Of a DNA stretch of 64,000 nucleotides, positions 59,787-64,000 are shown one piece after another; within the stretch, counting starts at the first letter, position 1, and each line of letters begins with the position of its first letter. This DNA is from UBA4744 sp963717135 (GTDB lineage Bacteria; Actinomycetota; Acidimicrobiia; Spongiisociales; UBA4744): positions 62,001-126,000 of the forward strand of contig CAVQVN010000003.1 in assembly GCA_963717135.1 (NCBI GenBank). Direction: 5' to 3'. Below the pieces are notes generated by a model, which worked only from the letters and a program-made list of their open reading frames with translations, was not told the origin of the DNA and made no database searches. A program made the translations under genes and the position numbers.

Positions 59787-60725
59787 ATGCCAGGCATTTT
59801 CAAAGACATCACAGAGACCGTCGGCAAGACACCACTGGTCGAACTGCGACGGCTCAATCCCGCCGGTGGGGCCCGGGTGGTCGCCAAACTCGAATCGTTC
59901 AACCCGCTGGGGAGCGTCAAGGACCGGATAGGCGTCAACATGATTGCCGTTGCCGAAGCCGAAGGCCGAATCACGCCCGGCCGGACGACCCTCATCGAAC
60001 CGACGTCCGGGAACACCGGAATCGGGTTGGCGTTCACGGCCGCAGCCAAGGGATACCGGCTGGTTCTCACTATGCCCGACACGATGAGCATCGAACGTCG
60101 CAGCTTGCTCAGCTTTCTCGGTGCCGAGGTATTGCTCACTCCGGGCGAGTTCGGTATGAAGGGAGCCCTTGCCCGGGCCGAAGAGCTGCTGGACGAGATC
60201 CCCGGTTCGGTGGTCCTCCAGCAGTTCGCCAATCCCGCCAACCCGGAGATTCACCGGCGCACGACCGCTGAGGAGATTTGGGCCGATACAAGGGGCGAGA
60301 TCGACATCTTCGTAGCCGGCGTGGGGACCGGAGGGACGATTACCGGAGTCGGTGAAACGCTCAAAGAGCGACGCCCGTCCCTCGAGGTGATCGCCGTCGA
60401 GCCGGAGGATTCGCCGGTTTTGTCCGGCGGAGCTCCCGGACCACACAAGATCCAAGGGATAGGAGCAGGGTTCGTTCCCAAGGTACTCAACACCAGAATC
60501 ATCGATGAGATCATCCTCATCGGCAACGACGACGCCTTGCAGACAGCCAGGAAGCTGGCTCGCGTTGAGGGAATCCTGGCGGGCATCTCATCCGGAGCCG
60601 CCGTGTCCGCCGCGCTGCAGATCGCGGCCCGGCCGGAGAACGCAGGCAAGCTTCTCGTCGTGGTGCTTCCGGACACCGGAGAACGTTATCTATCGACGGC
60701 CCTTTTCGAAGGAGCCGCGACATGA
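59787..60725 (+). CDS. cysK: Cysteine synthase (O-acetylserine sulfhydrylase)
   Basis: This 312-residue PLP enzyme has Lys45 in NPLGSVKDRIG, the TSGNTGIGLAFTAAAKG loop for O-acetylserine, MPDTMSIERR, and the phosphate-binding GVGTGGTITGVG. Close agreement with the CysK type, together with the overlap with the serine acetyltransferase gene (ATGA), supports the classical route: O-acetylserine plus sulfide gives cysteine. It lies behind the second Cys-leader attenuator. The other homologue in the window (32401-33390) is more distant and has TusA/DsrE partners. Confidence 0.95.
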   Translation: MPGIFKDITETVGKTPLVELRRLNPAGGARVVAKLESFNPLGSVKDRIGVNMIAVAEAEGRITPGRTTLIEPTSGNTGIGLAFTAAAKGYRLVLTMPDTMSIERRSLLSFLGAEVLLTPGEFGMKGALARAEELLDEIPGSVVLQQFANPANPEIHRRTTAEEIWADTRGEIDIFVAGVGTGGTITGVGETLKERRPSLEVIAVEPEDSPVLSGGAPGPHKIQGIGAGFVPKVLNTRIIDEIILIGNDDALQTARKLARVEGILAGISSGAAVSAALQIAARPENAGKLLVVVLPDTGERYLSTALFEGAAT

Positions 60726-61426
60726 CTACGAGAACTCCCCGACTCGGCGCGCTTCTCCGAGAAGACATCGAGGCCGTCTTTGATCGGGATCCGGCAGCCC
60801 GCAGCGCGGCCGAAGTGGTGTTCAACTACCCGGGGCTTCATGCAATCTGGTTCCACCGACTTGCCCATCTCATGTGGCGACGCGGCCTTCGTTTCTGGGC
60901 CCGTTTGCTGAGCCAAATCAGTCGGGCGCTGACCGGTATCGAGATCCATCCGGGAGCCACCATCGGGCGCCGATTCGTCATCGACCATGGCATGGGGGTG
61001 GTGATCGGCGAGACGACCTTGATCGGTAACGATGTAATGCTCTACCAGGGGGTGACCCTGGGCGGAACCAGTCTGGCGAAGAAGAAGCGCCATCCCACTC
61101 TCGAGGACGGGGTCCTGGTGGGAGCCTCGGCGACGATACTCGGCGCCGTCACCATCGGCCGGGACGCCCGGATCGGGGCGGGCGCAATCGTGGTTCGAGA
61201 TGTTCCCCCCGGAGCAATCGTGGTCGGGGTGGCGGCGCGGATACTCGATCAGGATCGAAGGGGCGAGCACCAAGTGAAGGTCAGCGAGAGCGACGCGGAT
61301 CACGATATTCGGGTTCTCGAAGTGTTGGTGGAGCGAGTCGACTATCTCGAATCGCGACTGAAAGATGCTCAGTTGTCTGTCCCTCCAGACAGTGCAGGCA
61401 CCTTTTCGAGCGGGGCGGGGATCTGA
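60722..61426 (+). CDS. cysE: Serine O-acetyltransferase
   Basis: The 234-residue protein has an N-terminal helical region (LREDIEAVFDRDPAARSAAEVVFNYPGLHAIWFHRLAHLMW) and the left-handed beta-helix of CysE: IEIHPGATIGRRFVIDHGMGVVIGETTLIG with the catalytic Asp-His, then VTLGGTS and RHPTLEDGVLVGASATILG. It makes O-acetylserine for CysK, whose gene overlaps its start by four bases. The C-terminal tail is longer than in the enterobacterial enzyme, which may change cysteine feedback. Confidence 0.95.
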   Translation: MTTRTPRLGALLREDIEAVFDRDPAARSAAEVVFNYPGLHAIWFHRLAHLMWRRGLRFWARLLSQISRALTGIEIHPGATIGRRFVIDHGMGVVIGETTLIGNDVMLYQGVTLGGTSLAKKKRHPTLEDGVLVGASATILGAVTIGRDARIGAGAIVVRDVPPGAIVVGVAARILDQDRRGEHQVKVSESDADHDIRVLEVLVERVDYLESRLKDAQLSVPPDSAGTFSSGAGI

Positions 61427-61450
61427 GCGGCCGCGCTCGGACCGGAAGAG

Positions 61451-62383
61451 CTACGACGCTTCCACCACCCGCAGGCCGGGCCCAGCCACAAACTTATCGA
61501 TGGCAATTGCAATCCGATCGGCGTGGGTCCAGGGATGCTCGTGTCCGCCGTCTACCAGCTCAACCACCTCGGCGTCCCTCAACCGTCCCGCCAGGTCGTA
61601 CTGCCAGGAAGCGGGAACGAGTTGATCCTTCACTGAGATGATCACCAATGCCGGCGTATCCAGGCGTCCCACCCACTCGCGGCTGTCGAAGTTTATGACC
61701 GCGAAAGCCGCCTGGTAGTAGAGGTCGGCATCCCGATCAAGGGTCGTCTCCCGGAACCAACGGGCGTACGAACGGGGGACGGCGCCGGTCAGCAGCATGT
61801 ACCAGTAGGTGAAGAGCGAAAGCTGCTTGCCGGTGAGACGTTCGGCCGCCCGGCCCACTACAAACCCCAACCAGCGGACGGCTTTGATCCCCCCCGGTTG
61901 ATGGGCCGTGGTTCCCATCAATATGACCCGATCTACCCGGTGAGGGTGCCGGTGGGCGAGCTCCTGTGAGATCATCCCCCCCATCGAGAACCCGGCGACG
62001 GCGGCTCTATCGATGCCGACCGCGTCCATCATCCCGGCTACTTCGTCGGCCATCTGGCTGATCTCAAATCGCTCGCGCGGCTTGTCGCTCTTCCCGTGGT
62101 TGCGGATATCAACGGCGACTATGCGGTACTGATGCCGGAGCCGCTTGATCAGCTCGTACCAGTTCTCGAGCGAGTCGTTGCCCAGACCGTGAATCAGAAC
62201 CAAGGGGGGACCATCGATCGGTCCGGCTTCACGGAGGAAGAATTCCCGGTCGCCCACAAAGACCGTCCGGCCGGGCACTCGCAACGGGTGCTCCTGCTTG
62301 GACACAAACCGGGGTCCGGTTTCAGGTCCGAACAATCTCCAGAGTGCAGCCGCAATCAAAACTCTCTTCCAAAACCAGCTCAC
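61451..62383 (-). CDS. Alpha/beta hydrolase
   Basis: The 310-residue protein has an N-terminal hydrophobic stretch (VLIAAALWRLFG) and the alpha/beta hydrolase core: PLVLIHGLGNDSLENW (oxyanion loop), IVAVDIRNHGKSDKP, the nucleophile elbow AGFSMGGMIS with Ser, LVIISVKDQLVP with Asp, and DGGHEHPW with the catalytic His. The substrate is unknown; esterase or haloalkane-type activities are possible. It ends 25 bases from the convergent cysE gene. Confidence 0.9.
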   Translation of the reverse strand: MSWFWKRVLIAAALWRLFGPETGPRFVSKQEHPLRVPGRTVFVGDREFFLREAGPIDGPPLVLIHGLGNDSLENWYELIKRLRHQYRIVAVDIRNHGKSDKPRERFEISQMADEVAGMMDAVGIDRAAVAGFSMGGMISQELAHRHPHRVDRVILMGTTAHQPGGIKAVRWLGFVVGRAAERLTGKQLSLFTYWYMLLTGAVPRSYARWFRETTLDRDADLYYQAAFAVINFDSREWVGRLDTPALVIISVKDQLVPASWQYDLAGRLRDAEVVELVDGGHEHPWTHADRIAIAIDKFVAGPGLRVVEAS

Positions 62384-62401
62384 GACGCCCTCCTCATGTC
62401 T

Positions 62402-62839
62402 CTACTGCCCCCCCGGCCGATCCGGACCGACTGCGAATACGTTTTCGGTGACCGGTCTTCCGCCGATGAGGTGCTCCCGGATGATCCTCTCCATCACCTC
62501 GACGGAGACCGAGTGATACCACACCGCGTCCGGATACACGACGGCGATCGGGCCCTGTTCGCAGACCCGGAAACAGTCCACTTTGCTCCGCAATACTGTG
62601 CCGGTCCCCATGGCGGTTCCGGGCGGCGGCTCATCCGTGAAATCGCCCCGCCAGCGCGGCGGAGGGCTGGTCAAGTCCAGCTCTTTGAGCCGGTTCTTCA
62701 AGTAGGTCCACACCTCACCGCTCTCCGAGGCCGTTGAGCAGCGGGGAATGGACTGCTCAGCGCACAGGAAGATGTGGCGTGGTGCCCGCCCGATCGACAA
62801 AGCGCCGGCGATCTTCTCCAGGCGGCCGAGATCGGCCAT
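62402..62839 (-). CDS. Thioredoxin-like [2Fe-2S] ferredoxin-type protein
   Basis: The 145-residue protein has HIFLCAEQSIPRCS near the N-terminus and LRSKVDCFRVCEQGPIAVVYPDAVWY further on, the four-cysteine pattern of thioredoxin-like [2Fe-2S] ferredoxins (as in NuoE-like proteins and bacterial shortened forms). It would carry one electron. It overlaps the MFS gene by one base (ATGA-type), so the two are cotranscribed. Its partner is not identified. Confidence 0.85.
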   Translation of the reverse strand: MADLGRLEKIAGALSIGRAPRHIFLCAEQSIPRCSTASESGEVWTYLKNRLKELDLTSPPPRWRGDFTDEPPPGTAMGTGTVLRSKVDCFRVCEQGPIAVVYPDAVWYHSVSVEVMERIIREHLIGGRPVTENVFAVGPDRPGGQ

Positions 62840-64000
62840 CAGTCGTCTACCTCCTGCCTACGGGTCTCGGGAATCCTGGTGACCAGCAGGGCGGCCACCC
62901 CCAGCAAAACACCACTGATGAGGAACCCGGTCGAGAACGCGCCGGCATCGGCAACCGCGCCCATGAGGAGCGGCCCGACGATGAACCCGAGGTCCCCGGC
63001 GGTGCGATAGAGACCGACCGCCGAACCTTCCCCCCCGGGAGGCGCCAGATCACCGACCATGGTCGGAGGCGGGATCGACGCCAGACCCGAAGCCAGTCCG
63101 AACACGCCCGACACGACCAGAAGCGAGAAGAAGGTGTCGAAGAACCCGTAGGCAGAAATCGCCAACCCGGCCAGGATCAGCCCCGCCACGGCCACCGGCT
63201 TGCGGCCGATCCGATCCACCAGCAAGCCACCCGGGTTGACGATCAACAGGTTGGTTACCGCCGACAGGGACAAAATATCTCCAATCTGGGAAGGTCCCAG
63301 CCCGACCACCTCACTGCCGAACAACGGGAAGAGCGTGATCCGGGCGCCACCCCTCATGATGAACAGCGCAAAGGCCACAAACAAGATCACCCGAAAGGAG
63401 GGGTTCTTCAGGATGGCGCCGGTGGCGCGAAACGACTCACCGACGGTCATGCCGGACGGTGGCAGGTCGGTGATGAAGCGAGCAACCAGCACGGCCACCA
63501 CAAACCCGAGGAACGAATACGCCCAGAAAGGAGTCCGGAAGTCTCCCATCTCGGCCAGGCGGCCGCCGATGAAAGGCCCGATGGCGACGCCGACCAAGAG
63601 GCCGGTCTGGTAAAGGGCCATCGTCCTGCCCAAACGCGCCTTAGGGGTCGTTTGGACCAGATACTGGGCGCCGGTGGTTGCCAGGATCGCCGAGCCCATT
63701 CCCTCGACAAAACGGGAGATCAGCAGCACGAAGTAGGTGGGAGCCAGCGCGGCGGTTACGCTCGACACCGTCAACAGGAGAGCACCGGCGATAGCCACCC
63801 GCCGCGCACCGTACCGGTCGCCGGCTACGCCCCCCAACAGACTGAACATCAGGCGGGCCAGAGCGAAACCGGTGATCAGCGCTCCGGCCGCCGTGTAACT
63901 GACCCCGAACTCGAGGGCATAGAGCGGAATGATGGGAGCGACCAGGCTCACCCCGGTCATCACAAAGGCGATCGAAAAAGTCAGGGCCCACGTTTGACGT
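62839..64000 (-). CDS. MFS transporter, N-terminus cut by window edge
   Basis: The reverse frame is open to the right edge (at least 387 codons), so the start lies outside. Upstream in-frame sequence (TWALTFSIAFV before MMTGVSLVAPIIPLYALEFGVS) is the usual first membrane segment of an MFS protein. GGVAGDRYGARRVAIAG is the MFS loop 2-3 signature (GxxxDRxGxR), repeated in the second half as GGLLVDRIGRKPVAVAG. Twelve segments are expected. It may export a drug or a small metabolite; the substrate is not clear. Confidence 0.9.
   Translation of the reverse strand, partial: RQTWALTFSIAFVMTGVSLVAPIIPLYALEFGVSYTAAGALITGFALARLMFSLLGGVAGDRYGARRVAIAGALLLTVSSVTAALAPTYFVLLISRFVEGMGSAILATTGAQYLVQTTPKARLGRTMALYQTGLLVGVAIGPFIGGRLAEMGDFRTPFWAYSFLGFVVAVLVARFITDLPPSGMTVGESFRATGAILKNPSFRVILFVAFALFIMRGGARITLFPLFGSEVVGLGPSQIGDILSLSAVTNLLIVNPGGLLVDRIGRKPVAVAGLILAGLAISAYGFFDTFFSLLVVSGVFGLASGLASIPPPTMVGDLAPPGGEGSAVGLYRTAGDLGFIVGPLLMGAVADAGAFSTGFLISGVLLGVAALLVTRIPETRRQEVDD

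Overview
The window is 64 kb of high-GC DNA, most likely from an uncultured actinomycete (Actinomycetota, possibly class Acidimicrobiia). This is inferred from the many GTG starts, the coxB-coxA-coxC-subunit IV-ctaG oxidase cluster, a DUF3048/SLH protein, Calx-beta and other secreted proteins, and Cys-rich attenuator leaders of the kind described in mycobacteria. No rRNA or convincing tRNA was seen, so the assignment is tentative.

Region 1 (1-5.7 kb) carries a secreted subtilisin cut by the left edge, two small Tat-exported proteins with near-identical signal peptides and a shared upstream palindrome, and a tight reverse-strand set: LuxR-type regulator, two PqqD-like proteins and an HprK-related kinase. 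Region 2 (5.8-30.6 kb) is a surface-polysaccharide locus: a nucleotidyltransferase of the DLHW type, two sulfotransferases, several glycosyltransferases, ATP-grasp and HAD proteins, an undecaprenyl-phosphate sugar transferase, a DegT-type aminotransferase, a polymerase-like membrane protein, sugar epimerases, a Wzz/BY-kinase-like protein, a Tat-exported beta-helix protein, a pyruvyl transferase and an ABC-2 exporter. About a dozen of these genes are broken by frameshifts that usually leave the conserved motifs readable in alternate frames. Either this locus is decaying or the consensus is poor here; DNA outside it is almost free of such breaks.

Region 3 (30.8-33.6 kb) holds an EEP-fold phosphoesterase and a sulfur operon (cysteine synthase-like, TusA, DsrE-like) preceded by a Cys-rich leader peptide, mutually exclusive hairpins and a terminator. 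Region 4 (33.6-40.3 kb) is ctaB, flanked by heptamer repeats, and the caa3-type oxidase operon. Region 5 (40.3-51 kb) has membrane proteins, an ABC transporter, a cupredoxin-like lipoprotein with a polytopic partner, an SLH/DUF3048 protein, a PfkB kinase, a Calx-beta protein and an intact IS110-family element. Region 6 (51-64 kb) is mostly housekeeping: penicillin-acylase family hydrolase, PLP decarboxylase, DMT transporter, acyl-CoA dehydrogenase, hpt, thioesterase, cysK-cysE with a second Cys-rich leader, alpha/beta hydrolase, thioredoxin-like ferredoxin, and an MFS transporter cut by the right edge.

The most distinctive signals are the two independent cysteine-leader attenuators in front of two cysteine synthase loci, the PqqD/HprK/nucleotidyltransferase island next to twin Tat-exported proteins sharing an operator-like palindrome, and a C-terminal region in the Wzz/BY-kinase-like protein that resembles the C-terminal part of PglX-type DNA methyltransferases. 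All family assignments are from reading the sequence; no search was run.
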